DNA from: Candidatus Gastranaerophilales bacterium | Lineage (GTDB): Bacteria > Cyanobacteriota > Vampirovibrionia > Gastranaerophilales > Gastranaerophilaceae | Direction: 5' to 3' | DNA length: 64,000 nt | NCBI GenBank assembly: GCA_944323625.1 | Contig: CALUTD010000001.1 | Span: 124,001 to 188,000 of the forward strand | Shown here: piece by piece, positions 34,671 through 43,087 of the stretch | Layout of the letters: the number at the start of each line of letters is the position of its first letter | How positions within the stretch are numbered: the first letter of the stretch is position 1 | The notes under the pieces: generated by a model | What the model was told of the DNA's origin: nothing | The model's input: only the letters and a program-made list of their open reading frames with translations | Databases searched by the model: none | Position numbers and translations under genes: made by a program

Positions 34671-35420
34671 ATGTTTAATTTCAAAAATAAGCGCCGGGGT
34701 GGGGTAATATTATCCTTTACATTGGCTGAAGTTCTTATAACGCTGACAATTATCGGAGTAGTTGCTGCTATGACCGTTCCTTTATTGACAGCAAACCATA
34801 AAAAAATTGAATATGCCGCAAAATTGAAAAAGTTTTATAATACAATGACAAGCGCAATAGAAATGGCTGAAATGGATTATGATGCATCAACAGATAAATG
34901 GACTTTTACTGGGAATGGAGATATTTTTTTTAACACATATCTTAAAGATTATATAAAATATACGAAAATTGTAACATCAAAACAATCTGACACTATTCCG
35001 TTTTATCTTACGCCTAAAAAAACCAGCTATTGGGCAATATCAAACAAGCAACCTATTGTCTATTTAGAAGATGGCACTAGAATGCAGTTAATTTTAGACG
35101 GTACTTATACTGATTCAAAAACATCTAAAACAAAAAGATACTTAAGAATTGGCTTTGATGTAAACGGAGATAAAGAACCAAATGTGATAAACAGAGACAT
35201 TTTTATTTTATCTTTTGCCCAAAAAGGATTTTTCCAAGGAATAGATACAAATTCTTTGATGGGTGTTGCGCCTAATTTAAAATTTATAAATCAATCACGA
35301 AAAACTTTAATTGATAAATGTGCGGAAACTTGTGCAAAAAATAATAAACCCGAATATTGTTTTGTTTTAATGAAAAATGATGGGTGGGAATTTAAAAAAG
35401 ACTACCCTTGTAAATTATAA
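34671..35420 (+). CDS. Prepilin-like protein 2 (interrupted G tract in leader)
   Basis: 249 residues. Leader 'MFNFKNKRRGGVILS', then 'FTLAEVLITLTIIGVVAAM', a class III prepilin start with Glu5. The globular part includes 'DVNGDKEPNVINRDIF' and ends 'NDGWEFKKDYPCKL', matching prepilin 1. AAGGAGG lies 9 bases before the ATG, so translation is in frame. The leader codes R-R-G-G-V through GGGG-T-GGGG (34696-34704), the position of the G10 tract in prepilin 1, but the T makes it stable. The residue before the cleavage site is again Ser. Minor or major pilin role unknown; the assembly operon is at 56.5-63 kb. Confidence 0.85.
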   Translation: MFNFKNKRRGGVILSFTLAEVLITLTIIGVVAAMTVPLLTANHKKIEYAAKLKKFYNTMTSAIEMAEMDYDASTDKWTFTGNGDIFFNTYLKDYIKYTKIVTSKQSDTIPFYLTPKKTSYWAISNKQPIVYLEDGTRMQLILDGTYTDSKTSKTKRYLRIGFDVNGDKEPNVINRDIFILSFAQKGFFQGIDTNSLMGVAPNLKFINQSRKTLIDKCAETCAKNNKPEYCFVLMKNDGWEFKKDYPCKL

Positions 35421-35423
35421 GTC

Positions 35424-35453
35424 AAAAGAGCCGGTAAAAGCCGGCTCTTTTGT
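35424..35453 (+). terminator. Terminator of prepilin 2
   Basis: AAAAGAGCCGG / CCGGCTCTTTT with a 6-base loop, directly after the stop. Confidence 0.85.
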
Positions 35454-35468
35454 TTAATAATTTGCAAA

Positions 35469-35762
35469 TTATATTCTGTTTTTCCAAACACCGCCATCTC
35501 TGTCAACAAGTGCATCATAAAATGACCAAAGTCTGAATACACCCGTTAACCCTAAAAGAGCATGAGTTATATTCTTTTCTTTTGACTGCTTATTAATTGC
35601 TTGACCTATTCCCGGCCAAATAAGCAATGAACAAACCGCAGCACCTACACTTCTGCCTGATATTTCACCGTCAACACCATGCGTACCTTCCGCCATTACA
35701 GGCATACCAAGTGACATCATCGAAAATAAAAGTAATACAGCTAAATGTTTTTTCATCTTCAC
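35469..35762 (-). CDS. Small exported or membrane protein, unknown
   Basis: 97 residues. Signal peptide-like start ('HLAVLLLFSMMSLGMPVMA|EG') and then two weakly hydrophobic segments, 'VCSLLIWPGIGQAIN' and 'ALLGLTGVFRLWSFYDALVD', recalling TM2/DUF5683-type small membrane proteins. I cannot assign a function. Single gene, convergent with prepilin 2, and divergent from the SLH protein. Confidence 0.6.
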   Translation of the reverse strand: MKMKKHLAVLLLFSMMSLGMPVMAEGTHGVDGEISGRSVGAAVCSLLIWPGIGQAINKQSKEKNITHALLGLTGVFRLWSFYDALVDRDGGVWKNRI

Positions 35763-35952
35763 ATTCTCCCTTTCTTATTTTCCATTAATATTCTATCATC
35801 AAAAGAACTAAATACATAAAGTTTATATAAATATTTAATTTTTCTACATTATTATGCGTAGTTTTATTGCCTAAAAATTTGTTTTAACTTATAATTTCTT
35901 GTATATAGTGGAATAAGTATAAAAATTTTTAAATAGTTTAAGTGAGGTACAA

Positions 35953-37260
35953 ATGAACATTAGAAAGAATTTAGCAGCAATATTCTTTACGGTCGTATTG
36001 TTGTTAACCGGTATTTCTTCTGCAATAGCCAAAGACTATGACGATATCCCGGATGATTACTGGGCTGCGGAAGAAATTGAAGATGTAGTAACTAAAAGAA
36101 TAGTTCCTATATATGCAGACAGGACATATCGCCCTTTGGATAAAGTACCGAGAGTAGAATGGACAGCATGGCTTTTAAGAGCTTTAGGACTTAGCCAGGC
36201 ACCAATTACATCTGCTCCCATGTATTCAGATGTTACAACAGAAACATTCGGTTATGAACACATCGCAAGATCTGACCAATTCGGTTTAATCTACGGTTAT
36301 ACAGACGGCGAATTCAAACCTCAAAGATATATTACTAAAGTTGAAACAGCTTCTATTATGAGCCATATAACTAAAGATACAGATGTAAACACAGATGTAT
36401 TAAACCAGTTTACAGACTCAAATGAAGTTCCCGATTGGGGCCGCATTCCGTTCTCAAAAGCTATTAAATACGGCCTTTACGTTAATTGGCCTTTGGATGA
36501 TGAGTTAAATCCAAATAGAGAATTAAACAGAGCAGAAGCTGCAGTTCTTTTGGCAAGATTAATGAAGGCGCTTGACCTTGTTCAAGATGACAAAAAAGCA
36601 GAAGCGGAAGAAGAACAAATACCGGAAGAACCTCAAGAATATGTTCTTTCAGTTGAACACCTTGATAATTACGGCATAGCAGCAGTAGACAGAGTTTCTA
36701 TAACAAACTTAAGAAGAATTATACTCGCTAAAAACGTTTTCAAAGTTTCATTCCTTGAATCATTCAATTCCACAAAACACCAAATCGGTGATGTCATTCC
36801 TTTCTACTTCAAAAAGGATGTTGTAACAAAAGAAGGAACTTTATTAATCCCCGCAAATACAAAGCTCTATGCAACTATTGAAGAATTAAGAGATAAAAGA
36901 TGGATAAATAAAAATGCGGAAGTTTATCTGCACTTCACAAGGATGGTATTCCCCAACGGAAAAGAATATCCGTTTATTGCAAGAGTATTAAATCATAATG
37001 AAGGTGTATTAACAGAAAATAAATGGCTTAAACCTTTAGAATACACAGTAGCTGGTGCAGCTATTGGCGGTGCTGCTCTTGGGCTTCCTATAGGTGCTGC
37101 AAATGATCGTTCAGGTGACGGTATGGCAATAGGTTTCCCAACCGGTGCCGGTGTCGGGCTTTTAGCAGGTTTCTTAACCCCCGGGGTTAACTATAAAGCT
37201 AGAGCTAACGAAGATGTATTAGTTGAGCTTAAAGTTGATTGCAGCTTATATAATGAATAA
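35953..37260 (+). CDS. SLH-domain envelope protein
   Basis: 435 residues. Signal peptide 1-26 ('FFTVVLLLTGISSAIA'). Three S-layer-homology repeats, about 30-80, 85-140 ('YSDVTTETFGYEHIARSDQFGLIYGYTDGEFKPQRYITKVETASIM') and 150-205 ('FSKAIKYGLYVNWPLDDELNPNRELNRAEAAVLLARLM'), which bind secondary wall polymers or peptidoglycan. After an acidic linker (about 215-230), the C-terminal domain (240-435) has a Gly-rich hydrophobic stretch ('GAAIGGAALGLPIGAA') typical of glycine-zipper membrane segments. Likely links the outer membrane to peptidoglycan as in cyanobacteria. Followed by a strong terminator. Confidence 0.85.
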   Translation: MNIRKNLAAIFFTVVLLLTGISSAIAKDYDDIPDDYWAAEEIEDVVTKRIVPIYADRTYRPLDKVPRVEWTAWLLRALGLSQAPITSAPMYSDVTTETFGYEHIARSDQFGLIYGYTDGEFKPQRYITKVETASIMSHITKDTDVNTDVLNQFTDSNEVPDWGRIPFSKAIKYGLYVNWPLDDELNPNRELNRAEAAVLLARLMKALDLVQDDKKAEAEEEQIPEEPQEYVLSVEHLDNYGIAAVDRVSITNLRRIILAKNVFKVSFLESFNSTKHQIGDVIPFYFKKDVVTKEGTLLIPANTKLYATIEELRDKRWINKNAEVYLHFTRMVFPNGKEYPFIARVLNHNEGVLTENKWLKPLEYTVAGAAIGGAALGLPIGAANDRSGDGMAIGFPTGAGVGLLAGFLTPGVNYKARANEDVLVELKVDCSLYNE

Positions 37261-37280
37261 ATAAATTAGCATTCTATAAA

Positions 37281-37316
37281 AAAAAGGACTTCAAAATTAT
37301 TTTGAAGTCCTTTTTT
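37281..37316 (+). terminator. Terminator of the SLH gene
   Basis: AAAAAGGACTTCAAAA / TTTTGAAGTCCTTTTT, long stem with a 3-base loop and T run. Confidence 0.9.
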
Positions 37317-37361
37317 AGTATAAAGAAAAATTCTTTATTGGTAAGATTCTGAACCGGCAAA

Positions 37362-37492
37362 GCCGGCTTCTAACTTGCTTAACTCATTTTTGACATTATC
37401 CAACCTATTTTTCTGCAAAGCCGGCTTCTAACTTGCTTAACTCATTTTTGACATTATCCAACCTATTTTTCTGCAAAGCCGGCTTCTAACCA
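37362..37492 (+). repeat. Dispersed ~58-bp intergenic repeat, copy D: two perfect tandem units plus a partial third
   Basis: Units begin GCCGGCTTCTAACTTGC at 37362 and 37420; a third, partial, begins at 37478. The first two are identical over 58 bases, implying a recent duplication. It is flanked by GGTAAGATTCTGAA at both sides (37341 and 37515). Confidence 0.92.
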
Positions 37493-37513
37493 AATTAACT
37501 TGTAATTCTCAGT

Positions 37514-37588
37514 TGGTAAGATTCTGAACAGTGCGAAAAATTAATAGATATGGACAAATTAATTTTTCTGCACTTTCAGAATGACAGA
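37514..37588 (+). repeat. Palindromic element GGTAAGAT...TGACAG
   Basis: GGTAAGATTCTGAA at the left and TTCAGAATGACAG at the right, with 25-base arms (37521-37545 and 37558-37582) forming a long imperfect hairpin. Its ends match the element at 55956-55988. Confidence 0.75.
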
Positions 37589-37621
37589 AAGATAATTGTA
37601 TATATTACGTAATTCAACAAC

Positions 37622-37658
37622 AAAAATAAAAAGGTGCCATAGGAATACGGCACCATAA
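37622..37658 (-). terminator. Terminator of the HAD gene
   Basis: On the minus strand GGTGCC, 10-base loop, GGCACC, then TTTTTATTTTTG, just after the stop at 37662. Confidence 0.85.
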
Positions 37659-37661
37659 AAG

Positions 37662-37997
37662 TTATCTATACCATGTTTTAAAATTATTTATTTGATTCGC
37701 CAACAAAGAGAAATCACCTTCAAACTTTACACATCTGTCATCTACATAAACCCAGGCTAACTCTTTTACATTCGTTATATCTGATATATAACTGTCTATT
37801 TCGTTTTTAATAAGCCATTTACAGGTCTTTATTTTATTTCGGGTTGTGAAAAGTTTTATCTCATAATCCTGACTTAATTTTATTAAAAACTCTCTTGCAC
37901 CTTTTTTTATATTTGGTACATCATTTTCATTAAAATTACCTTTGTAGTCGTTTAATACTCCGTCAAAATCTATTAAGATTGTCTTTTTTTCTTTCAC
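37662..37997 (-). CDS. HAD-superfamily hydrolase, small
   Basis: 111 residues from GTG 37997. The open frame continues to a GTG at 38033, but those bases form a TATAAT box (38030-38025), so the later GTG, with AAGAGA before it, is preferred. HAD motif I 'LIDFDGVLNDY' (nucleophile Asp and +2 Asp), motif II 'KLFTTRN' and motif IV 'WVYVDDRCVKFEGDF' are present, without a cap domain. Resembles small 5'-nucleotidase-like or polynucleotide phosphatase domains; substrate unknown. Confidence 0.72.
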   Translation of the reverse strand: MKEKKTILIDFDGVLNDYKGNFNENDVPNIKKGAREFLIKLSQDYEIKLFTTRNKIKTCKWLIKNEIDSYISDITNVKELAWVYVDDRCVKFEGDFSLLANQINNFKTWYR

Positions 37998-38068
37998 AAT
38001 GTTTCTCTTATTGTTTACAAAATCATTATACACTAAAATTTTAAAAAAGTGAACATCCTGGTTACATG

Positions 38069-38509
38069 TTATTTATTTTTTTCAAAATATTCAATAATTT
38101 CTTCAATATGACCATCAACATCTACTTTTTCCCATGTTTTAACAACATTACCTTCTTTATCAAGGATAAATGTAGTACGTTCTATATCAGAAACATGCTT
38201 TTTATGGTCATCAAAAGCTTTTTTTAATTCATTTAACTTATCCGAAAGCAGAATGAAATTCAAATTATGTTTAGTTTTAAATTCCAAATGGTCTTTAATA
38301 TTATTAGCACTTACACCAATAACGCGTGCATATTTTTTCAATTTTTCCATTGCATCTCTAAATTTATGCGCTTCTTCTGTACAAGTTGGTGTATCATCTT
38401 CGGGATAGAAGTAAAGAACGATATTTTCACCTTTAAAATCAGATAATTTATATTTTTTTTCTTTACCGTTTTCATCTATTCCATCAAGTTCAATATCTAA
38501 ATAATGCAT
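38069..38509 (-). CDS. bcp: Peroxiredoxin, BCP/PrxQ family
   Basis: Thiol peroxidase against H2O2 and organic peroxides. 146 residues with thioredoxin-like fold: 'NIVLYFYPEDDTPTCTEEAHKFRD', the peroxidatic Cys43. In many PrxQ proteins a resolving Cys sits five residues later; here it is His48, and no other Cys is present, so this is a 1-Cys type needing an external thiol. 'RTTFILDKEGNV' closes the active site. AGGAGGT-like sequence precedes the ATG. Adds to the oxidative defence seen at 14.2-16 kb. Confidence 0.9.
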   Translation of the reverse strand: MHYLDIELDGIDENGKEKKYKLSDFKGENIVLYFYPEDDTPTCTEEAHKFRDAMEKLKKYARVIGVSANNIKDHLEFKTKHNLNFILLSDKLNELKKAFDDHKKHVSDIERTTFILDKEGNVVKTWEKVDVDGHIEEIIEYFEKNK

Positions 38510-38590
38510 AATTTAACCTCCTTTTTTGGAAGGGTAAATTACTTTATGAATAAAAACATCAGTCTTAAAGGTTCACCTTTCGGATAGCAT

Positions 38591-39322
38591 TTACTTAGGT
38601 AAAAATATTGTTCTTATTTTATACAATGTTTTACTTATTATATTTTTTGGAGTCAAAAATTTATTACTTAAATTAATTCTTTTAAATATACTTCGTAATT
38701 CTTTAACTTTAACGGCCTCAGGCTGTCCTTCAAGAGGTCTTTCATAATTGAATTCTATTTTTACTATTTTATCAGATATAACAGTTATTTTTTTATGCTT
38801 AAAATCTATATTTTTATTATTAAAAATGTACAATAATGTAATATCTGTATTTTTAAAACGATTTTTAAGATATTCAAAAGCCTTTTCCAAGTCTGAATTA
38901 TCTTCCTGATTTTGGTTATAAGTCACTTGAAGATAAACAGCCAAAACTTTTTTACTGTTCTCTATTCGTTGAATCAGTCTTTTTGCGCGGCGGTCATATT
39001 TTTCTTTAATTTTAGGATATTCATCATCAAAAGAGCCATCAAGAGAGAAATCATGATTAAATGTAATATCCGTTTTTTTGTTTTTGTAAATATTTCTTGG
39101 TTCGGGATGCTGCCTTGTTCCGATAAACATTAAATCTTCTTTATTAAACCATGTTTCAAAATTATCGCATAATATTTTAGTCCTACCCGTCAAATTTGTA
39201 CCACTTAACCAATCAAAAGGATAGGACTCAAATTGGAGCCTTGAGCCTCTAATAATTTGAGTACAAGAACAAGCCTCACCAAGTCCAAAAATTAAATCAT
39301 ATTTTTTATTTAAAATATCCAT
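38591..39322 (-). CDS. DUF1796 putative papain-like cysteine peptidase
   Basis: 243 residues from ATG 39322 (a TTG two codons upstream is open). The N-terminus 'LIFGLGEACSCTQIIRGSRLQFESYPFDWLSG' has the DUF1796 pattern: a Gly/Cys turn, then Arg, then 'S.PFDWL'. The body is Lys/Asn-rich with little else recognisable; the C-terminus is basic. DUF1796 proteins often sit near glycosyltransferase or surface-polysaccharide genes, but none is here. Catalytic Cys is probably Cys20 or Cys22. Function unknown. Confidence 0.7.
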   Translation of the reverse strand: MDILNKKYDLIFGLGEACSCTQIIRGSRLQFESYPFDWLSGTNLTGRTKILCDNFETWFNKEDLMFIGTRQHPEPRNIYKNKKTDITFNHDFSLDGSFDDEYPKIKEKYDRRAKRLIQRIENSKKVLAVYLQVTYNQNQEDNSDLEKAFEYLKNRFKNTDITLLYIFNNKNIDFKHKKITVISDKIVKIEFNYERPLEGQPEAVKVKELRSIFKRINLSNKFLTPKNIISKTLYKIRTIFLPK

Positions 39323-39573
39323 ATTCAATGTTTATTATAGCATAGACAGCGCTTAAAGTTAAATTAATCTGAAAAGAGTAGTAAACAAATACATATAATA
39401 TACATTTGCTTATATTACAAATTTTTGTATCATAACGTAATAATTGAATAAAATTCCTTGAAATACATTCGTAAATAGTTATAATAATAGTATTGATATT
39501 GGATTATGAACATGTCAAGTATTCATAATTAACAAAATCAATTTTTGGGGATAGATTCAAGGAGGAAAATCCG

Positions 39574-39792
39574 GTGCTAAGAAGCAGAGATATGGGCAGA
39601 GCTATTGCAGTCAGAAGATGGACAAATACAGCGTTGGAATGTTATAAACGCGGATGTGTTTGTGAAGGTTGTTTTTATACAGACTTTTTTAACGGAACAT
39701 CTCAAAAATGTCAGATGAAAGCATCTGTATTAGAGTTAGTGAGAGTATTGGGGAAACCAAATGTTGAAATACAACAGGTTTTGGTAGATTAG
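39574..39792 (+). CDS. Cys-rich small protein, unknown
   Basis: 72 residues from GTG 39574 with GGAGG 8 bases before it. 'CYKRGCVCEGCFYTDFFNG' and 'QKCQMK' give five cysteines, suggesting a zinc or iron-sulphur site, then a helix 'ASVLELVRVLGKPN'. The basic N-terminus ('LRSRDMGRAIAVRRW') could bind nucleic acid. I do not know the family by name. Single-gene unit with its own terminator, so probably expressed independently. Confidence 0.75.
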   Translation: MLRSRDMGRAIAVRRWTNTALECYKRGCVCEGCFYTDFFNGTSQKCQMKASVLELVRVLGKPNVEIQQVLVD

Positions 39793-39818
39793 TTAAAATA
39801 GAATATGTAATATGTTAT

Positions 39819-39843
39819 AGCCCCGAAAACGGGGCTTTTTATT
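39819..39843 (+). terminator. Terminator of the Cys-rich protein gene
   Basis: AGCCCCG-AAAA-CGGGGCT followed by TTTTATTT. Confidence 0.9.
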
Positions 39844-39872
39844 TGACACAACAATCAGATTAATAAAATTAA

Positions 39873-40307
39873 TTAAAAACCGGTAGAACCAAATCCGCCT
39901 TCTCCCCTAGCAGAAGTTGCAAGCTCGGTTGTTACTTCTATTTGTGCTTTTTCTACTTTTGCAATTACCATTTGAGCAATCCTATCATCAGGTTTTATTG
40001 TGTATTCCTCATTTGATAAGTTTACAAGACCGACACAAACTTCTCCTCTGTAATCCGCATCAACTGTTCCTACTGCATTTATTAATGTAATTCCGTGCTT
40101 TACCGATAATCCTGAGCGCGCTCTTATTTGTGCTTCATACTCATTTGGTATTTCTATTTTTATTCCGGTCGGAACAAGCACTCTTTCAAGAGGTTTTAAC
40201 GTAATTTCTTTATCTATTGCAGCATATAAATCCATGCCTGAAGACCCTTCCGTTTTATATTCGGGCAGGAATTTATTGTGTTCCATTCTTGTTACTTTCA
40301 TTAACAT
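39873..40307 (-). CDS. dut: dUTP diphosphatase
   Basis: Hydrolyses dUTP to dUMP, keeping uracil out of DNA. 144 residues from ATG 40307, chosen because GGAG lies 9 bases before it; the frame is open for 17 more codons. All five trimeric dUTPase motifs are visible: 'SSGMDLYAA', 'RARSGLSVKHG', 'NAVGTVDADYRGE', 'RIAQMVI' and the C-terminal 'RGEGGFGSTGF'. It overlaps the upstream membrane-protein gene by 35 bases and is last in the pxpA-yvcK-panB-panC-unknown-dut series. Confidence 0.95.
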   Translation of the reverse strand: MLMKVTRMEHNKFLPEYKTEGSSGMDLYAAIDKEITLKPLERVLVPTGIKIEIPNEYEAQIRARSGLSVKHGITLINAVGTVDADYRGEVCVGLVNLSNEEYTIKPDDRIAQMVIAKVEKAQIEVTTELATSARGEGGFGSTGF

Positions 40308-41382
40308 TTTTTTTGACTCCTTTTTTCTTATTAGGGATACCGTTTTTTGGACTTTCACCCTCTCTTTTTACTACTTTTTTGACTTTTTTAACTTCACCGG
40401 CAGTTTTTGTTTCTAACTTATCTTCTTTTAATTCTACGGCAAAAACCGGTTGGTTATTTGTAACTGTTAAATTTTTTGACAAATTATACTCACCTTTTAA
40501 ATGAAGTACATACTTTCTTAAAGCTTCCATATTGTCGTATATCAATTTAAATCTGTTTGTAACAATAACGTCATTTATAAGATTCAACGAGATTATCGTA
40601 TCCATACAATCAAGCTCTTTTTCTACTTGTTCAATATCTGATATAGAACTCAAAACTACGGAAAATACAACTAAAACATCATCTTTTCTAAATTCAAGTA
40701 CTATTGAATTTAAAGCCGGTTTAAGATAGTATAAGATTTTTTCCACACACTTAAAATCCCTGTAAAGCATAAAAAGATTTTTTCTGTAATATCCTTTCTG
40801 CATTGGCTTTACGAAATCTATATTTTTAATAAGCTCCTTATTTACAAGCTGTTTCCAATATTCTGCTTCCTGAAAGGTAAGATTTGAATCTTCTTTATGT
40901 TTTTTTATTTTGTTTATATTCACATGTATAAGTAATATAAGTTTTGAATCAACAAATAAATCCTTCTTAATATCAGAAGAATAAGATTTATAACTTCTTC
41001 TTGCAAGTCTTGCTTCTCTTATTCTCTTCTGTTGAAGTTTTACTCTTTCCAGTTCATCTTCCAAAAGAATAACTTTTTCAAGTATAAAATTGACAGAATT
41101 TTGAAACAAAAGTCCAAAACAGAAAAATATTCCGCCTATAATTGCAAGCGTAAAATCTGCACTTACCCCCTGGGGTTTATAAAATAAACTTACCAGTTGA
41201 TAAGGAACTATAAAAAGCCAGTTAAAAAGATAGAGCCATTCAACTTCAAAGCAATTTAAAAACCAAAAAAGAAAAGATAAAAAAGAATATGTATAAACGG
41301 CAAAACTAATCATCTTCATCCCCCAAGCAAGGAATGAAAGACTGCTAATTTTATTTTCCATATTTTTTACAATATTTGCCAT
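40273..41382 (-). CDS. Membrane protein of unknown function with basic tail
   Basis: 369 residues. Two or three N-terminal membrane helices (about 16-45, 50-66 and 78-92), then a coiled stretch ('EKVILLEDELERVKLQQKRIREARLARR'), a mixed alpha/beta cytoplasmic domain (about 145-310, with 'SKLILLIHVNINKI' and 'DVLVVFSVVLSSI' looking like a duplicated beta-alpha unit) and a Lys-rich disordered tail (330-369). No family recognised. Follows panC after 6 bases and overlaps dut by 35 bases, so it belongs to that transcript. The duplicated domain faintly recalls nucleotide cyclase-like folds, but no catalytic residues support that. Confidence 0.65.
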   Translation of the reverse strand: MANIVKNMENKISSLSFLAWGMKMISFAVYTYSFLSFLFWFLNCFEVEWLYLFNWLFIVPYQLVSLFYKPQGVSADFTLAIIGGIFFCFGLLFQNSVNFILEKVILLEDELERVKLQQKRIREARLARRSYKSYSSDIKKDLFVDSKLILLIHVNINKIKKHKEDSNLTFQEAEYWKQLVNKELIKNIDFVKPMQKGYYRKNLFMLYRDFKCVEKILYYLKPALNSIVLEFRKDDVLVVFSVVLSSISDIEQVEKELDCMDTIISLNLINDVIVTNRFKLIYDNMEALRKYVLHLKGEYNLSKNLTVTNNQPVFAVELKEDKLETKTAGEVKKVKKVVKREGESPKNGIPNKKKGVKKNVNESNKNGTQ

Positions 41383-41388
41383 CTATTA

Positions 41389-42249
41389 TTATAATATTAT
41401 ATTATCAATTAACCTCGTTTTCCCTGATTTTACGGCAATTGCCGCAAGTGTATTGTTTTTTACTTCTTTGACCTTTTCAAAGGTAGAAAAATCTCTGAAT
41501 TCTATATATTCAAGTTCTATATTTTTATCCAATATAGATATTGCGGAATCAAAAAGTATTGATGTATCAGTAACACCTTTATCATAAAGTTCTTTTATAT
41601 AAAATAAAGCTTTTGAAACAGTAAGCGCATTTTTTCTTTCTTCTTCCGAAAGATAAGAATTTCTTGAACTTAAAGCAAGGCCGTCGTCTTCTCTTACAAT
41701 CGGGCAGGGGATTATTGTTATATCTAAATTTAAATCTTTAACCATTTTTTTTATTATAAAAAGCTGCTGCGCATCTTTTTGTCCGAAAAATGCGAAATCA
41801 GGTTTGACAATATTAAAAAGTTTTAAAACAACTGTTGCAACACCATCAAAGTGTCCGGGGCGTGATTTTCCGCACATACAATCCACAAAATTATAAGGAG
41901 GACAAACAAATGTCAATTCAGTATTCGATAAACGGCTATTTTCTCCATACATTTCTTTTGCGTTTGGCGCAAATACAATGTCAACACCGAGTTCTTCACA
42001 TATTTTTTTATCGTTTTCAATTGTCCTGGGATATTTATCAAAATCTTCACCAGGGCAAAACTGTATAGGATTTACGAACACACTTACAACAACTTTATCA
42101 CATGTTTCTTTTGCTTTTTTTATTAATGAAGCATGGCCCCTGTGAAGTGCGCCCATTGTCGGAACTAAACCTACACTGTAACCCGATTGTTTCCAATTAT
42201 TTATTTCTTTTTTTACTTCACTTATTTTATTTAATAATACTGTACTCAA
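41389..42249 (-). CDS. panC: Pantothenate synthetase (pantoate--beta-alanine ligase)
   Basis: Joins pantoate and beta-alanine using ATP. 286 residues, start TTG 42249 (AGAGGG 6 bases before, giving 'MSTVLLNKISEV'); a GTG five codons upstream is the alternative. 'LVPTMGALHRGHASLI' holds the HxGH nucleotide-binding motif, and 'FGQKDAQQLFII', 'REDDGLALSSRNSYL' (KMSKS-equivalent region) complete the family. Overlaps the end of panB by about 23 bases. Confidence 0.95.
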   Translation of the reverse strand: MSTVLLNKISEVKKEINNWKQSGYSVGLVPTMGALHRGHASLIKKAKETCDKVVVSVFVNPIQFCPGEDFDKYPRTIENDKKICEELGVDIVFAPNAKEMYGENSRLSNTELTFVCPPYNFVDCMCGKSRPGHFDGVATVVLKLFNIVKPDFAFFGQKDAQQLFIIKKMVKDLNLDITIIPCPIVREDDGLALSSRNSYLSEEERKNALTVSKALFYIKELYDKGVTDTSILFDSAISILDKNIELEYIEFRDFSTFEKVKEVKNNTLAAIAVKSGKTRLIDNIIL

Positions 42250-43087
42250 ATTTTTCCCTCTCACTTTCCGTTAGTCTGAAAGAATGTTCCGAATCAGGGA
42301 ATATAATGTTCTTTACTTCAGTATTATATTGAGATACTGCATTTTTCATAATCTCTTTTATATTTGCATACTGTTTAACAAATTTCGGAGTATTACCCCA
42401 GTATTTGCCTAAGATATCATCAATAACCAAAACCTGACCGTCACAATATTTTCCGGCCCCTATACCTATTGTCGGAATCAAAAGATTCTCGCTAATATAC
42501 TTTGCCGATTCCTCGGGCATCATTTCCAAAACTATTGCAAATGCACCGTTTTCTTCCAATTTCTTTGCCTGCTTAAGCAGTTTTAAAGTATTTTCATAAG
42601 ATTTGCCCTGTATGTAGTAACCTCCTATTGTGTTTATATACTGCGGAGTAAATCCTAAATGACCGACTACATTTATGCCTGAATTTACAAGATGCTTTAC
42701 TTCATCAAGAATAAAATCGGAAGCACCTTCAAGTTTTACGGCATTAGCACCTGCTTGTATCAACTTTCCGGCATTAATTGTAGTTTGTTCTTTTGAAACA
42801 TTAAATGAAAGAAACGGCAAATCTGCAACAATTAATGCTCTTTTTATTCCTCTTGAAACAGCTTTTGTAAACGTTATCATATCTTCTACAGTTACATTAA
42901 TTGTGGTATCATAGCCAAGAACAGTCATACCTAAAGAATCACCTATTAATACAGAATCAACCCCTGCTTCATCAATATATTTTGCGGTAGAAAAATCGTA
43001 TGCAGTAAGCATTGTAATTTTCTCACCGTTATCTTTCATCTGTTGAAATGTTCTTGCCGTTACTGGCTTTATACGTTCGGTATTCAT
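42227..43087 (-). CDS. panB: 3-methyl-2-oxobutanoate hydroxymethyltransferase
   Basis: Makes ketopantoate from ketoisovalerate, the first step towards pantothenate and CoA. 286 residues of a TIM barrel: 'MLTAYDFSTAKYIDEAGVDSVLIGDSLGM' (magnesium ligand Asp), 'VKLEGA', 'GHLGFTPQ', 'LEMMPEE' and 'IGIGAGKYCDGQVLVIDD'. Overlaps the yvcK stop by 4 bases. panD, making beta-alanine, is not in this window. Confidence 0.95.
   Translation of the reverse strand: MNTERIKPVTARTFQQMKDNGEKITMLTAYDFSTAKYIDEAGVDSVLIGDSLGMTVLGYDTTINVTVEDMITFTKAVSRGIKRALIVADLPFLSFNVSKEQTTINAGKLIQAGANAVKLEGASDFILDEVKHLVNSGINVVGHLGFTPQYINTIGGYYIQGKSYENTLKLLKQAKKLEENGAFAIVLEMMPEESAKYISENLLIPTIGIGAGKYCDGQVLVIDDILGKYWGNTPKFVKQYANIKEIMKNAVSQYNTEVKNIIFPDSEHSFRLTESEREKFEYSIIK

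Larger units (their letters stand above)
37261..37661. other. 400-base intergenic region of terminators and repeats
   Basis: Holds the SLH-gene terminator, tandem 58-bp repeats, a palindromic element and the terminator of the HAD gene. No coding frame. Confidence 0.75.

Noticed and set aside
37362-37492. CRISPR array
   Set aside because: Only two full units in direct contact, no spacers, no cas genes nearby.
40273-41382. Nucleotide cyclase or GGDEF protein
   Set aside because: The beta-alpha pattern is vague and no catalytic residues or signature motif can be seen.
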